From: Nematostella vectensis | Lineage: Eukaryota > Cnidaria > Anthozoa > Actiniaria > Edwardsiidae | Assembly (NCBI RefSeq): GCF_932526225.1 | Contig: NC_064034.1 | Coordinates: forward strand, 14,148,887-14,212,886 | Length of the DNA stretch: 64,000 nt | Direction: 5' to 3' | In this document: positions 1 through 14,219 of the stretch, one piece after another | How positions within the stretch are numbered: position 1 is the first letter of the stretch | Layout: every line of letters starts with the position of its first letter | Program-made: the position numbers and the translations under genes | Notes under the pieces: generated by a model | The model's database searches: none | Told to the model about the DNA's origin: nothing | Seen by the model: only the letters and a program-made list of their open reading frames with translations

Positions 1-1016
1 TTAGTCTTGTGTAGTAGTCTAGCCAGGCCAAAAGAGAAAAATGACATGAGTGTACAAGTGATAAATACGCTAAGGTGTATTTCACGGGATTATGATACTC
101 TAAAGTAATGTAAAAACTGTGAACATTATCTTGATGCGTGGGCGAAGCAACTCTTGATGCGTGGGCGAAACTACTCTTAAAGACGTGGGCGATACAACAA
201 CGTGGGAGAAACCACCGCAATTCGGTACTAAAGGGGTTCTAATATGTTCTAAAAGTTATGATATGTACCGATTCTTTTCTTTTTTGTTTTATGGATATAC
301 CATACACACATTCCTTTGGGGGTACTTACAGTTAAAGTCGTTTGCGTCTCGTCATGAGTATTTCATTAGTTTTTTTTCGACTTTTGTTTTCTTTGTTTTC
401 CCTTAACTTGTTATAAACAACAAACGAATATATATGCCGTCAAAGAAATCACTAATGTAAGCCGCTTTGCTTTAATCACTTGGAATAACTACGATATCCT
501 TAGTCTTATGTACTTCAGGGACCTACTCCCCGTGTACGTTACACGTTCGGTGTTTGTTATGAGTTTAAGTAAATATATAGATTTAGGCACTGCCTAAAAG
601 CGGAACCAGCTTTATCAAAATATTTTCATATGAGCATTTTTGGGCAGATAAGGGTATGACCCCCCCTGAAGATTAGAGTTTTCCATTTCTTTAGAATAAA
701 ATGATGCATAATATCAAACCTAACCTTTGTATGCTTTATATATCCTTCCCACCCGCCTTGCATACATACAACCTATTAAAAATGCATAGTTCCGGCTATA
801 TTTTATTTTATCTTATTTATTTTCCCCACCGAAATGAAATGCTTGACCTTTTATTTAATTTATTTATTTCCCCAACTGTATTGAAATGCTAGACCTCCCT
901 CTCCCAATCCACTTTTTTTGCAGCTAACCCCAAAAATATTGGAGATATTAGTATTATTTATAATGCTTAATAGGATATTATCTACCAATAGCAAAGAGGA
1001 GGTTACGAGCTTTAAG
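1..1016 (+). repeat. Repeat unit A, copy 1 (truncated at window edge)
   Basis: This segment matches 16,930-17,480 plus 20,485-21,055, and 40,490-41,515, almost base for base. It includes a short tandem array near 140-215 built on GCGTGGGCGA and the 38-bp palindromic signature at 573-610. Homology to the other copies stops near 1,016, where this copy runs into unrelated sequence. I see no credible coding region; the short ORFs here are not conserved among copies. It is non-coding mobile DNA whose family I cannot name. Confidence 0.8.
573..610 (+). repeat. 38-bp palindromic signature, copy 1
   Basis: It begins ATATATAG, contains the near-perfect palindrome TTTAGGCACTGCCTAAA, and ends in AGCGGAACCAGC, with one mismatch from the consensus end AGCGGAGCCAGC. 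It is followed by the unit A/B body (TTTATCAAAATATTTTC). Confidence 0.85.
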
Positions 1017-2985
1017 ACCAGCGGTCTGAGTTCGTCGAGATTTCTCGGAAAAATGAAGTTTGGGTGCCCTAGCTCAAAATTAAACTGGTAATAGGTATAA
1101 GTGACCATGGTATCCTGTGAAAGTTTGAAGCAATTTGGATAAATAGAAGCCGAAAAGTAATTTTTCGTCTCCCCGGATTTGAGACAATTTCGTGGTTGTT
1201 AGAAAAAGACTAAAAACCGGTTCGCAACGCGTGATAAAACAGCTGCAACTTGTATAAACCTGAAGAATAGATAATAAGGAACTCCGAGGCTGAAAGATAA
1301 GCTGTTCTGTCAGCACCTTATTATTTTACGCGATTTTATTTTATTTTATTTTTTTAGATGACTTTGAAAAGCCTTGAAATAATTGTGTAATATCGCCAAT
1401 GAGATGTGGATTTGGCAAAAATGTTTGCATTCATCGAAAAGAGCATCATTTCTACTTTTGATATGTGAAATAAAATTTAGGGGCAAATAAAATCCGACTT
1501 TTTTACAAGCCGAAATATGACCCCCACTTGACCCTAATTATAAACAAATGCCGACTACTGTATCGCGTTTTCCGCATTCAAACAACGCCTTCAAATCTCC
1601 AGAAAAACAAGAAAGAGCGCTCAAATCAAAAGAAATATACTGTCGGCAATACTAAAATTTAATGGTAATAATTTCATAGCATTTATTGCATTAAATTGCG
1701 ATTTTTAGGCTCGCTTGATACTATTTTGTTTGCTGCCATGCATACGTAATTAAAGCGTGACAAGCAAAGCGACAAGCATAAAATACCTCACCATGACTGC
1801 AATAAGACTTTTCTGATAATTACTTATTAAAAAGAAAAACGTCCAAAAGAAGAAAATGAGAGTTTTGCATGTTTTTATTTAATTAACAAGCGATACTGGC
1901 AGAATTTTGTACAGTTTTAAATTGTAATTAAACAAAAAGCTTTATCAAATTGTCAAAATTCGCTTATTTTCAAAGCCTTTGTTCAACTACAAATTTGATC
2001 AAATAAAAATAAAAAATATGCAAGAACGCTGAAACATTTGCGATATTGAGGCCTCTCACTGTAAGCTGTTTTCCTTTTTGGTAAAAGAGAGTATTGAAGT
2101 GTAAAAACTTACTCTGGTCTTCACAAAAGAACACAGGATTACCGACTCAGAAATCTATTTCATCTAACCATGAAAAAAATATAATCGGGACCCAAGAAAT
2201 CGTGGATTTATTTTGCGCAACTACATCTTTGAATAACATCCACGAGCGTGGAGGCGATCCCAGTCGCAGTTCCGGGATCGTTTAAGCCCCTACCCCAGCC
2301 AGTGGGGTCGAGGAAGGGCTAACCGAGGTCGATTGCCTATAGTGTCAATATTATGGCATTGCCAACTTACTCATTATTTTCATATTCCTCGTTCTACTTC
2401 ATGTGTTTCTCTTCTCAGGCAAGTTTCATTAAAAAAGTACTCACATATACATACATATATGCAAAGTTTAGGGTAAGTCCTGATGTGGTCCAGCACATCG
2501 CATGAAGTCAAAATATAACTAATTTCAAATAAAATTCTTATAGGTGTAAGTGCGTTACAACTTTATAATAAAGTATTGGACACATAAACATAATAAATCA
2601 TACATATATAAAGAAAAGAGAAGCTATTTGTACATAGCTATCATAGCTTTTATTTATGTAGTAAATCTTTCCATTTTTATTCACACGCGTACAATAACAG
2701 CTCTCTTAGGCCGGTCTCTTAACCCGGATTCCAAGGGACTTTCACCTCGGACATCCCTTAGTCTTATCGTCTTCTTCCCCTTGCTTGCGCATTAGCCCAC
2801 TTCTGTGCTCGAGGTTTGACCTTTTAGCTTAGATGGGATCACAGTGACTACCAGCCAGCTTCGCGCTCGCACCTAAGCTGGTCAACCCTTGAGCCCAGTC
2901 CCCCAGGTGCACCTCGGTACCGCTTACGCTTTCATAATTTCTCCTTTTGTAGCACAATCCACCCAAGCGAGCACGTTATTCCGAC
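1017..2985. other. No gene seen
   Basis: This is AT-rich sequence without a supportable ORF. From about 2,700 the composition becomes more balanced and leads into the DIRS-like coding remnant, so 2,700-2,985 may be its decayed upstream part, though I cannot read a protein family in it. Confidence 0.5.
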
Positions 2986-5042
2986 TTGACCTTTACTCCT
3001 TCCAATGTTAAGACCGTTACTGGTAGATCTGTGTCTTGGGTACAAGCCGATGGTTCACCTATTGGGGCTCAGGGGTTGAGCAGCAACAATACCCACCTTT
3101 CCCCCGGTTTTGTGAACGCTGTTATGCGTGGAGAAGCTCTGGCAGATGTTTTTATGCTAGCGTTCAGAAATCCTGAAGAGTTTGTGTCAGGAAATCTTCA
3201 TCAGCACTTAAGCGCTTGGCAGTTTATTGCGGACTCATTGCCCGGTGGCCTTTCAAGTCGAGTTCTCTCTTGGATATCAAATAAAGTGAACGTCAGAGAA
3301 TTTTTCCAGCATATTTCGGTGCAGTTTGGCCGTGAATTTTTTTACTCCGACCTCCCTCCTCGTCGAGTATTCCAAAATAACAGATCGTGCTTGGGTTTTG
3401 AAGAGTTCATAAACAAATCTATCAGCGCCGGAGTGCAGTCTGGAGCCTCCCGTTGGGGTAGAGTAAATCACGTAACCCCTCCTTATCTCTCTTTGCCCCT
3501 GAAAGTGGAACCTACAAAGCCATGAATCTATGGATTCAAGACTGTCCCTTCAAACTTGATAACTTGTCCTCACTTCAGTTTTACGTTAGTAAGAACTCGT
3601 TTCAAACAGTCTGTGACGATAAGTCAGGATACCATCACATCCTTTTGTCGCCAGAGAGCAGACAATTTTTGGGGTTTGAATGGGAGGGCAACTACTACGT
3701 CTATAATGCCTTACCCTTTGGGTGGAAAGCATCAGCCTATATTTATCACTCAACTGGATTGCTAGCCTCGCACTATTTTCGATCTATTGGTGCTCTCTAC
3801 ATTGATGACCGCCACACGGGGGAGCTTGTTCTTCAATCCACCCATTCGGCCAACGCAGCTCTTGGTTCTGACCTTGAACGTGGCCGCGCTCGAGCAAACG
3901 CAGCTGCCTTCTTAGTGTTCTTCACTCTTCTATCACTTGGATATTTCCTTGGCTTGGCAAAGTCCTCCCTGATTCCGAAGCAGCGTGTGCGATATTTGGG
4001 GTTTTATATCGACTCACGTAATCAAAGCTTTCAGTTATTAGAGGAAAAGCACAAGTTTATCGAGCTTACAGAGTCGCTCTTGGCGGGGAGCAACACTACT
4101 ATCAAGACCCTGCAGCGTTTTGCAGGAAAGGCTGTATCATTCTCGCGGGCAATGCCGGGAGCGCGTCTTTTCACGAACGAGGTCAACGCCGCAATAGCAA
4201 AAGGAACAAGATCGTCACGGCCTATCTCGGTGAAAAGGCCCTTGCGGGAGGAAATCGAGCAATGGTTATTTTTAAAGCATTGGAACGAAGTCGTCCCCTG
4301 GGTCTCCTTGTTTGCATGGGGTGCATTCCTCAAGCCGGGTACCCGGCCTCTCAGTATCCGCGACTACTGGCCTCAAGACAAATTGAACAGTCACATCAAA
4401 GTTAAGGAAACCCTAGCCCTGGTTAACGCGTTAGAAGCCTTTTCAGATCTCGCAAAGGGTTGCCGCGTCGACGTTTTCACAGACAGTCAGGTGCTGATGG
4501 GCGCCTGGAATAAGCAGGGTAGCAAGTCACACGCGTTGAACCAAGCTTTTAAAAGGCTGTTTATGGTCATTACCCAATATGGTATGCAAATCTGGCTTAT
4601 TTTTGTCCCGTCTTCTCCGAACGCCGCTGACGCACCTCCCCGTGAGCTTGCCCGGGTTGACGCCAAACTGTCACAAGAAGCCTGGGTTCAAGTATAGACA
4701 TGCTTTGGTCCACATTCAGCTGACCTAATGGCTATCCCGTCCAACCGGCAATCTGAACCGGCAGGACGCATGCTTCCGTTCTTCTCCCTCTATCGTGTAC
4801 CAGGGTCATTGGGAGTTAATATTTTCCCAAATGCCTTCAGGAACCCTTATGTATTTCCTCCGTTCTACCTCATTCCGCACGTTGTCAAGTTTCTTGAAGA
4901 GCAGAACACTCAGTTCACGAGATGTGTTCCTGACAGACAGCCTCGTCCCGTCTGGAGGCCTTACGTTACTGTAAAAGCTGAGGGTTTGTGCTGCAAAGTT
5001 CGTATGTTCATAGAAGAAAGACAGCTTGAAAATAGTATTTGA
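2986..5042 (+). pseudogene. DIRS-like retrotransposon remnant: reverse transcriptase, RNase H, methylase-like end
   Basis: This is a remnant of a tyrosine-recombinase (DIRS-type) retrotransposon polyprotein. The first ORF (2,986-3,525) carries the pre-RT region. The second (3,522-4,697) carries the RT palm, with FGWKAS and the catalytic YIDD at its residues 93-96, then an RNase H domain (FTDSQ near residue 320 and the SSPNAADAPPR stretch). A third piece (4,728-5,042) reads LPFFSLYRVPGS and NPYVFPPF, like the methylase-type domain that follows RNase H in DIRS elements. The ORF 1/ORF 2 junction looks like a deletion with frameshift inside the RT core, and a further frame change lies near 4,700. 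The tyrosine recombinase expected downstream is absent; repeat D follows instead. The RT catalytic residues survive, but the element cannot make one protein. Confidence 0.85.
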
Positions 5043-5370
5043 TGAGATTCAAATGGGCTGAAGTTTTTGAGGAAACATTTGTCTGAAGTACAAGCACGAT
5101 GTAAAATCCCGCCCGTGGCAGCAGCAGCAGCTAAAATAGGACTAAGAGGAGAGGCTCTACACTACCATTCTATATTCATTCACGGCTATATCTATGTAAG
5201 GAGATCCTGAGAGGAAAAGGCCTTGGATTGATGTCTGTTTTCAGCTATAAAAATCATTCACTTGTGTTAACGAGTTCCTTGCTAGCAGAAAGATCACGGT
5301 TTACAACAAAAAGCGAACACAACCACTAGGCGACAAACATAAAGCGACAAAAAAACACTGCCAAGGTGAG
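5043..5370 (+). repeat. Repeat D, plus-strand copy with a spliced-exon look
   Basis: Sequence here recurs in inverted orientation at 38,406-38,800 and in part at 5,980-6,240. Its plus-strand translation shares a segment with the minus-strand ORF at 38,411-38,602 (GLGLMSVFSYKN here, GLGLMYVFSYKN there) and both end at CCAAGGTGAG, a good splice donor. The reading frame here is broken by several stops. I do not recognise the protein. The repeat abuts the DIRS remnant where its recombinase should be. Confidence 0.65.
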
Positions 5371-5979
5371 TTTTTGACGATGATTTGCATTTTGAATATG
5401 ACATTCTTTTTCATTTATTGTTGTGCTTTTATAATGCTCGTTTGTTCGCTTTTTTTTTCCAAAACCAATCGCTCAAACAAAAACACCGTACCAGCTTTAG
5501 TATATCATTAGTATATCATATCAATGTCATCTATCCTTGTTTTGATTGGCTAAAATACCATCTACTTGAATTCCGATAGGTTTATAATTTTGGCACTTGA
5601 ATGGCTTTTATTCAACTGACAATCCCCATAAAAATGTTAAATTCGTAAATACTTACTTACAAGTTCTATAAATTCAGGCGTATATTCCTCACGGTAAGTA
5701 AGAATTTAACGACAGAAATACGTAGTAGTCTAGCTACTGTATCAATGACACTTAGCTTGTTCGATTTATACATATGTTTTTAGAGTACAGATGTTTACAA
5801 GTTTTTATTTTCCCCCAACACTATTCCAGATTGAAACAGCCTTCCGGCACACACCGCTAGTGCCAGTTCATTACTTTCATTTAAGACCTTAGTTTCGAAA
5901 TAGAGCTGTATAAATTATTATAATGTACTGTTGTAGTCTTATTTATTTATGTATATTAATTTATCTTGGTATAATGCAA
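5371..5979. other. Spacer between inverted D copies; no gene seen
   Basis: AT-rich sequence between the plus-strand and minus-strand copies of repeat D. No ORF here matches a family I know. Confidence 0.5.
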
Positions 5980-6426
5980 CTAAGCTCACAGTAACCGAGC
6001 ATTAAAACTGAGAATTCCTGGTCTAACAAGCAATTTGAACATACTTACATAGATATAGACAAGAATAAATACAGAATGGTATAGTGTAGAGCCTTTTTTA
6101 GTCCTCTTTTTAGCTGCTGCCACGGGCGATTTTACTATCGGCTCGTACTTCAGTTCCTCAAAGACTTCAGCCCATTTGAATTTGCATATTTTCTCATTAA
6201 ATACGTTTTTCAAACTTTTGAACTAAAAACACATTAAAGCGTCAGAACCAAGAGGGGCTTGATAGCTGCGTGGCTGTATTACTGGCTGGCTGGTTTGTGA
6301 CACCACAGTGTAACCGCGCGATGACCACAAAACCAAGTCGCATAGCTTACCATATTTCTATACCTATGTAGCTCCGCGCGCGGCCTGCTGCCGCGCTGGC
6401 TCCGCTTTATATTGCTATGCTGTGCA
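5980..6426 (-). repeat. Repeat D, minus-strand copy with terminal sequence
   Basis: The stretch 5,980-6,240 is the inverse of 5,045-5,200 and matches 38,600-38,800. Translated on the minus strand it gives a lysine/alanine-rich segment ending at a splice donor (ATGTAAGTATG in sense). From 6,240 to 6,410 it matches 38,865-39,021 and ends in GCTGGCTCCGCTTTAT (6,395-6,410), the reverse complement of the tail of the 38-bp signature. A small hairpin (TATTGC/GCAATA) follows at once. Confidence 0.7.
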
Positions 6427-6504
6427 ATAAGGGCAATATAACCATATATAACCAGGAATTAAAAGTATGAATTAATAATTAATTAATAAACAAGGAAAAT
6501 ATAT

Positions 6505-6765
6505 AGGTTGAGCAACCTGAGGCCAGGCGCAAAATGGCGAATGCCAAGCCCGTGGATAAATGTTGGTTCATCTTCAAGGATTACAAGTAACACGATTAAA
6601 AACGGTTAGAAACACAACAAGGGAAACTCGAAGAAAGACTACTTCACATGTCAGTCACATTCTCAAAATGGTTTCCAGAAAAATTCCAGAACTTTTATAA
6701 GTTTATAAGAATTTTGAGCAGAATTCACACGTTTTAACGTCTCCGTTTAATATTTATGCTTCACT
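6505..6765 (+). repeat. Direct repeat, deleted copy of 7,221-7,835
   Basis: Bases 6,510-6,590 match 7,221-7,300 and 6,590-6,765 match 7,640-7,835, with the middle (about 340 bp) missing. The shared part includes AGGCGCAAAATGGC and the ACATGTCA/CTCAAAATGGTT stretch. It is a partial tandem duplication of the neighbouring coding remnant. Confidence 0.75.
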
Positions 6766-6868
6766 GCAACATTTATTATCGTACCCGTCGTTGCCAAAAG
6801 ATATAGTGACGGCCCAGAGTCTATTTATACTCATTGACCCTAAGAACAGAAAGTGAGAGAGCACTGCC

Positions 6869-7610
6869 GTGGAGGACCATTGCGAGAAAGTTTCAGTTAC
6901 TAATTCACTAGTTGAGCAAATAGCAAACGTTGCAATAAAGCACATCAATACATTGTTGGAGTTTAACGCCAATATGAAAAGACTATGTCATCAACTGCAA
7001 TTGAAAGAGATATAGAATGGCCAACCAGAGCAACCGAAACGAGAATTTTAGCTTTTTGCAGATACGCTCATGAATGATAAATGTGATTCCTGTGGGGTGA
7101 AAAACAACGACATAGCCGTGAATACGCTGGCTAAGAATACTGTGTTCTTGAAAGCCAACACCATTGTAGTCGATGGCACAACAGCACAGGTGACAACAAT
7201 GCTCACTGGAATTGCCGAGGCAGAGCAACCTGAGGCCAGGCGCAAAATGGCAAATGCCAAGCCCGTGGATGAATGGCGGTTTATCTTCAAGGATTACAAG
7301 GAACACGGTTACGCTACGTTATACACTGAAGACTCTCCAGGTCTGTGGATTTTTGATTATTGACTAAAAGGTTTCGACAATCCTCCACGGGAGGTATTTC
7401 TGGAACGAAGGAGACAGTCACATGCAGAAGAAATTCTGCGTTTGCAACAAGCGGTACCATCTTGCCAGCTTGCGCTATTATCTAGGCCTTATCAAAACCT
7501 ACAAAAGGAACACTAAATTTCTGTACATGATTCAATCACAAATTTCCCATGGGGACATTAATGCTGTCCAATATGCAGACGAAGATTTAGTTGATTTATT
7601 TTAAACCATG
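6869..7610 (+). pseudogene. Decayed coding remnant, family not recognised
   Basis: One frame reads protein-like from 6,869, passes two stops, and continues as an open frame from about 7,055 to 7,363 with a CDSC motif, a stretch containing VVDGTTAQV, and EWRFIFKDYKEHG. A plausible splice acceptor (TTTTTGCAG) precedes the open part. Downstream the frame is broken, though short stretches such as LERRRQSHAEE still look coding. It lies upstream of the P-like transposase remnant and could be an accessory gene or an upstream exon of that element; I cannot decide. Confidence 0.35.
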
Positions 7611-7639
7611 GAAAATGAGAATCAGCTGAATAACACGAT

Positions 7640-7835
7640 TGTTTTTTTGTATTTGGTGATCATGGGTCACGGTTTGGCGAGTTGAGGAAAACCTTACAAG
7701 GGAAACTCTAAGAAAGACTACCTCACATGTCACATTCTCAAAATGGTTCCCGGAAAAATTCCAAGAAAATGTATAAGAATTTTGCGACGAATTCACACGT
7801 TTTAACTTCTCCGTTTGATATTTATGCTTCACCAA
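7640..7835 (+). repeat. Distal part of the longer direct-repeat copy
   Basis: This matches 6,590-6,765 in direct orientation. Both end at a TTTATGCTTCAC sequence. I see no coding meaning in it. Confidence 0.65.
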
Positions 7836-7839
7836 TGGT

Positions 7840-8907
7840 GTTCTTAATTCTATTCCTGAAAAACTGGTTCCATCATCCTTGAAGATTCTCCTTGAAATGG
7901 TCGCTGATTCAAATATCTGTAGTGGGAACCCTGACAGATTTGAAGGTATCTCGAAACGTGGCGGCCAACGCTTTGTTGCTGAGGGGACATCCTATTTCGA
8001 AGAGCAAGGCTACAATGTTACTGATATGAAATCAGGAGCTACGTACAATAGAACTATACGTACAAAGAAGTGCCTTTCCTTAGTTCCCCCTGGTTGCTCA
8101 AAGTGTGAAGGATGTAAAAGAGCAAGAAACATTTTACGGGCAAAAGAGTCAGGGCAAAACATGACAGGGCAGGAGCAGAAACTAGCCCAGAGTGGGCCAT
8201 GACTCGCGGACCCAGTATAAACACTTGGGCCCAGACGAACTAATGGTACTATGGTTGATGAAAATCGTCACACTGAGCTGAAAAAAACTCTCATAGTTGG
8301 AAGACTGCCTCACTTTGAAGAAGGAACTTTTAAGTCCCTTTTCTGGTAACAAAAAAAAAAAATGGCGTTTCTGCAGGATGCGAGAGGGAAGCGATGGCAC
8401 CTTCTGATGATCAAGTGATGCAATTCCCTACGACAGATATCCCCATCCGCTTACTCATTATTTAAATCGAGTGGGATGGTTGAGCTATCGAGTGAATGCA
8501 CACTATATGACTTTAGCCATTGGACTGATGCAGAGACTGGAATTAGTATCAGCATATTGGAAAAGCTGCTTGATGAATTGGGAGAGATGAAAGACTGGGA
8601 AGCAAATGTCGGCATTATAGTAGATGAAATTAAAATTAAAAGCGACCTTGTGTACTCAAAGTCCATTGGCCAGATTGTGGGGTTTGCCAACATGGGAACA
8701 CTCAACAACTCCATGGAACATTTTGACAAACAGTGCAAAGATGAAAGTTTAGACGAGCCTCAGCTAGCTACCCATGTGCTGGTATTGATGGTTAGAGGGC
8801 TGTTTGCAAGCCTGAAGTTTCATTTTGCATACTATAGTTCAGTAGGGTTAACAAGTGCCCAACTTAACCCTTTTGTATGGGAAGAAGTGATGATTTTGGA
8901 GTCTCTC
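7840..8907 (+). pseudogene. P-element-like transposase, 5' half (interrupted)
   Basis: The first open part (about 7,840-8,202) has a CSKCEGCK cysteine cluster. The second (8,476-8,907) contains IVDEIKIKSDLVY and GQIVGFANMG, then HVLVLMVRGLF and a PFVWEEVMILES end. The DE(I/M)xI...GF(A/V)N arrangement is that of the RNase H-like catalytic region of P-element/THAP9-type transposases, where the first Asp of the DEIKIK stretch would be catalytic. The two parts are separated by stop codons and an A-rich tract near 8,350. The frame ends abruptly at 8,907, where the (AAT)n tail of a LINE begins. The 3' exons resume at about 11,156. Confidence 0.7.
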
Positions 8908-11155
<2,248 letters not shown>

Positions 11156-12836
11156 TTCAAGCTGCATAGGGCTCCTAATTTCTAGATGGCGAGGTTGTTT
11201 AAAAGACACCAAACATATACTCCGAGGAGTCACGTGACCTCTACTTCATCTGTGACCCTCCACATTTGATAAAGACAACTCGGAATTGCTGGGAGAAGTA
11301 ACATAATGGACAGAGCAAGAGAAAAATGAAGGTAAATTTTAATTACATAATTACTGTAGTAATTTTGTTTTGCTTTACTGACATGTTTTTTTATTGTTCA
11401 CCTGTCTAGAACGATGGGATGGATATCAGCTGGCAGCACCTAGTAACACTCTACGAACGGGATGTTTGCATCAACCGTAATGCCCCAGGACTGAGGCTGA
11501 TTCCTAAGTTGACGCATGAGCATGTGTATCTCAACAGCTTTTTACGTATGAGGGTCAACCTAGCTGCTCAGGTAATTTTTCAGGAACCTTTTTTTGGACA
11601 AAATTAAATTCAGAAAATGTGTTTATTTTCAGGTTTTGTCATCTTCTCTCGTCAATGCCTTTAAGTTCATTGGGAGGAGAACACCAAAGCTACTGGGAAA
11701 TTTGTCTCAATGATGGACAGCTTAAGAATGCAGTTGAAGGTGTCAGGTCAAGAAAGCTGTTCAAGTTGCCATACGAAAAAGGTAAGCAAATAAAATAGAA
11801 GGTTAACCTTTATAAAAATCGTAATGATGTCTCAAACACAGAGTACAAATAAACTCACCCTTAGCTAGTCTCAATGATTTTTAAATGTTCCCTGAATCTA
11901 CAGTGAGGTTTTTATAGGAATGCAATAAAATACCATATTCAACCCCAATACGACTTAAATCTCTTATGCCCTATTTTTATGTACCTTGCACAAATTGGCA
12001 ATCTGAAACTTTTGTAAAAGATCCCAGCATCAGAAACCAGCCTGTAAATTCTGATATATGGTTCCTATCTGTTTGATGTGATTTTCATTGTAGTCGTTGA
12101 CAGATACCTTTCTTGGGTATCTTCACAGGCAGCAGTCTGTTGCAAGAGATTATGGACACCTACCCAAGGAGCAAACCAACAGAATGTGCCTTAGTCGTGA
12201 AACCTTGGAAGGTCTCAGAATAACTCGTAAGAAGTGTAGACATTCTGTAAAATTTAATCAGTTTATGGTGTTCTTCTTGATAATAATTTATACAATGATT
12301 GAGATAGTACAGATCATGAAGGTCGTGCGATGACTCAGCATAAGGTCATTTTAGGGGAATTTCTGCATCATCAGTAAACAACCCTCTCAAACAAAAAGAC
12401 TTTGGTTTTCAGAACTCAATGAAGACACGCAAATAATATTTTATTTTTTAAGTAAAATCACCACAGGCTTTCATGTTAGATGAGCTAGGGAGCATGTTTG
12501 GGAGTTTATATCGGACTTAGATATTCCTTGTTTGTTTTAGTTAAAGCATTTGTGGAGCTTGGGAAGATCCTTCTTCACGAACCAGGAGTTAAATTCCTAC
12601 TCAGTGAAAAGTTCTGCCAGGACCCACTAGAGGAATATTTTGCAAAGCAAAGGAGGTGTGGTGGTGCGAGCGACAATCCAACATATGCTCAGTTCAGAAC
12701 TACCTAGCCTTGCATGTTACAAATTCTGCTGCTATGGCTTCTGCCAAAGGAAACTGCAGAGGAAACAGAGGAAGGAAGAGACTACAGCCTTCAGACAGCA
12801 ACCCTTTGCCAAGGAGGCGTCGACTCCCCTTTGAGT
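11156..12836 (+). pseudogene. P-element-like transposase, 3' exons
   Basis: Coding resumes with LFKLHRAPN right after the LINE and continues with ICDPPHLIKTTRNCW to a donor at 11,331. Later exons: about 11,410-11,571 (WQHLVTLYERD, PGLRLIPKLT, MRVNLAAQ); 11,633-11,780 (VLSSSLVNAFKF); 12,094-12,225 (LSRETLEGLRIT); 12,541-12,836 (VKAFVELGKILLHEPG, SEKFCQDPLEEYF, SDNPT, then GNCRGNRGRKR and PLPRRRR after a frame change). Exon ends coincide with GT/AG signals. Motifs and order match the C-terminal half of P/THAP9-like transposases. In-frame stops (around 11,190 and 11,305) and a frameshift near 12,700 make it a pseudogene. Confidence 0.75.
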
Positions 12837-12839
12837 AGA

Positions 12840-13229
12840 CAATGAGCACAAAGTGTTTTCTAAGATCTGATTTTTAATCATTTTGCAATTCTGACATACT
12901 TTCAACTGCCATCTGGAATTCATTTGCCATATCACTAACTTACAACAATATCTGAAAAAAGAGAATAAATAATCATTTCCCAAAAAATTGTCTCATTACA
13001 TTATTGTATTAACTTCCTTAAATTCATAATTCAATGAGAGCCCTGTCATATGGAATTTTATGGCAGAAGGACCTTACAGGTAGCTAAGTGTATTAATATA
13101 AACTACTCACATACTTTGTTGTGGACCAATTTGATTTGCTATTGACACTGGCTATCTGTTCAAGCAGGAAGAAGCAAAACTAAGAAACCTTAATCTCAAT
13201 TTGAGTTGGGTTGTACTAAAAAAATCAAA
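12840..13229. other. No gene seen
   Basis: AT-rich sequence between the P-like remnant and the minus-strand remnant that follows. It probably holds the 3' ends of one or both elements; I could not find paired terminal repeats. Confidence 0.4.
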
Positions 13230-14119
13230 CTACTTGTACACTATTTTTTGACTGGTCTGACTATTGGGTATGCTGTGCCAGTCCTTTGTGCAGGCTTTTC
13301 TCACCCATGTCCTTACAAATGACTTGGCACGTAATTCTGTGTATTGTCCGAGAACCATCTTGAACACTTTAAAACTGATCTTCTCACGATTAATGTCGCG
13401 TGTTATCCTGTCACATGCCATTACAATGTAGTGATGTGTGCGTGATGTAGCGGAACAGATTAAGAGATTAAGTTGATGATTGTATGACAGTTAGGTCGCT
13501 AGTAATACGATGCTGGGTGTATCAGATTCAGACTTAAACCCGATGTCGAGAGCGAGTGAATTATATTGTTAAACGTCCCAACTTCATTGTAATTCTTTGT
13601 CTCTGGGCCACCAAACCCTATCCTGACCGAGCTATTACAACAACACCTTTGGAGCATAATAGTTCAGCCATTATAGCTTGCTTCAAGTTCCCACCAGCGT
13701 AGTTAATCAGAAAACTATTATTGAAATAGTTCCGAACAAACTCCTCAATACGACGCATAGAATTCGCCGTTCACATGGACCAGTCTTCCTCTGTCAACAC
13801 TTTTTGTCCACTTAGATGTGTACTCGAGAAATGAAGTTGTAGTGTTGCACTTGTCTGCAGACTGAACCCACTTGTCACAATTGATGCATGCTTGGCAGAC
13901 TTGTATCTTTGGGCTTTCCGTCTGATTAATAGGGGAATGTAGCCACAAACATACCGAAGAGCATTTCCTTCTAGCTTGTCCATTTGGTGACCATGTCATC
14001 TCTCTTTTCAGTCTAACAGCTCTATCCGAGATCGATGCCTCACGTCTGACTAACAGTTCCTTGAGCAAGCCATCACTGATAAACTGACAAAGCATACTAT
14101 TACCAGTAGGCAGTCCCAA
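13230..14119 (-). pseudogene. Decayed minus-strand gene of an unrecognised, probably transposon-linked family
   Basis: On the minus strand a frame (about 13,745-14,119) reads LLKELLVRREAS and, after a one-base frame change near 13,985, EGNALRYVCGYIP, then returns to give SFLEYTSKWTKSVDRGRLVHV. The stretch EEFVRNYFNNSFL follows, and a separate ORF lies at 13,230-13,421 (VLGQYTELRAKSFVRTWV). The NALRYVCGY(I/V)P and LEYT..W motifs look familiar from uncharacterised, multicopy cnidarian proteins, but I know no function for them. Frameshifts and stops show decay. Confidence 0.5.
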
Positions 14120-14219
14120 GTCTCTCAGTAAAATCCCCCACTTTCCAACAAGTGGCTGAGGATCTTTGGAAATCTTTTGTCATCTCATTATGTGCAGACG
14201 AGGTAAGGTAATTTAAAAA

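Noticed and set aside
7048-7290. Minus-strand ORFs opposite the 7,070-7,363 frame
   Set aside because: They are complements of the more coding-like plus strand and share no motif.
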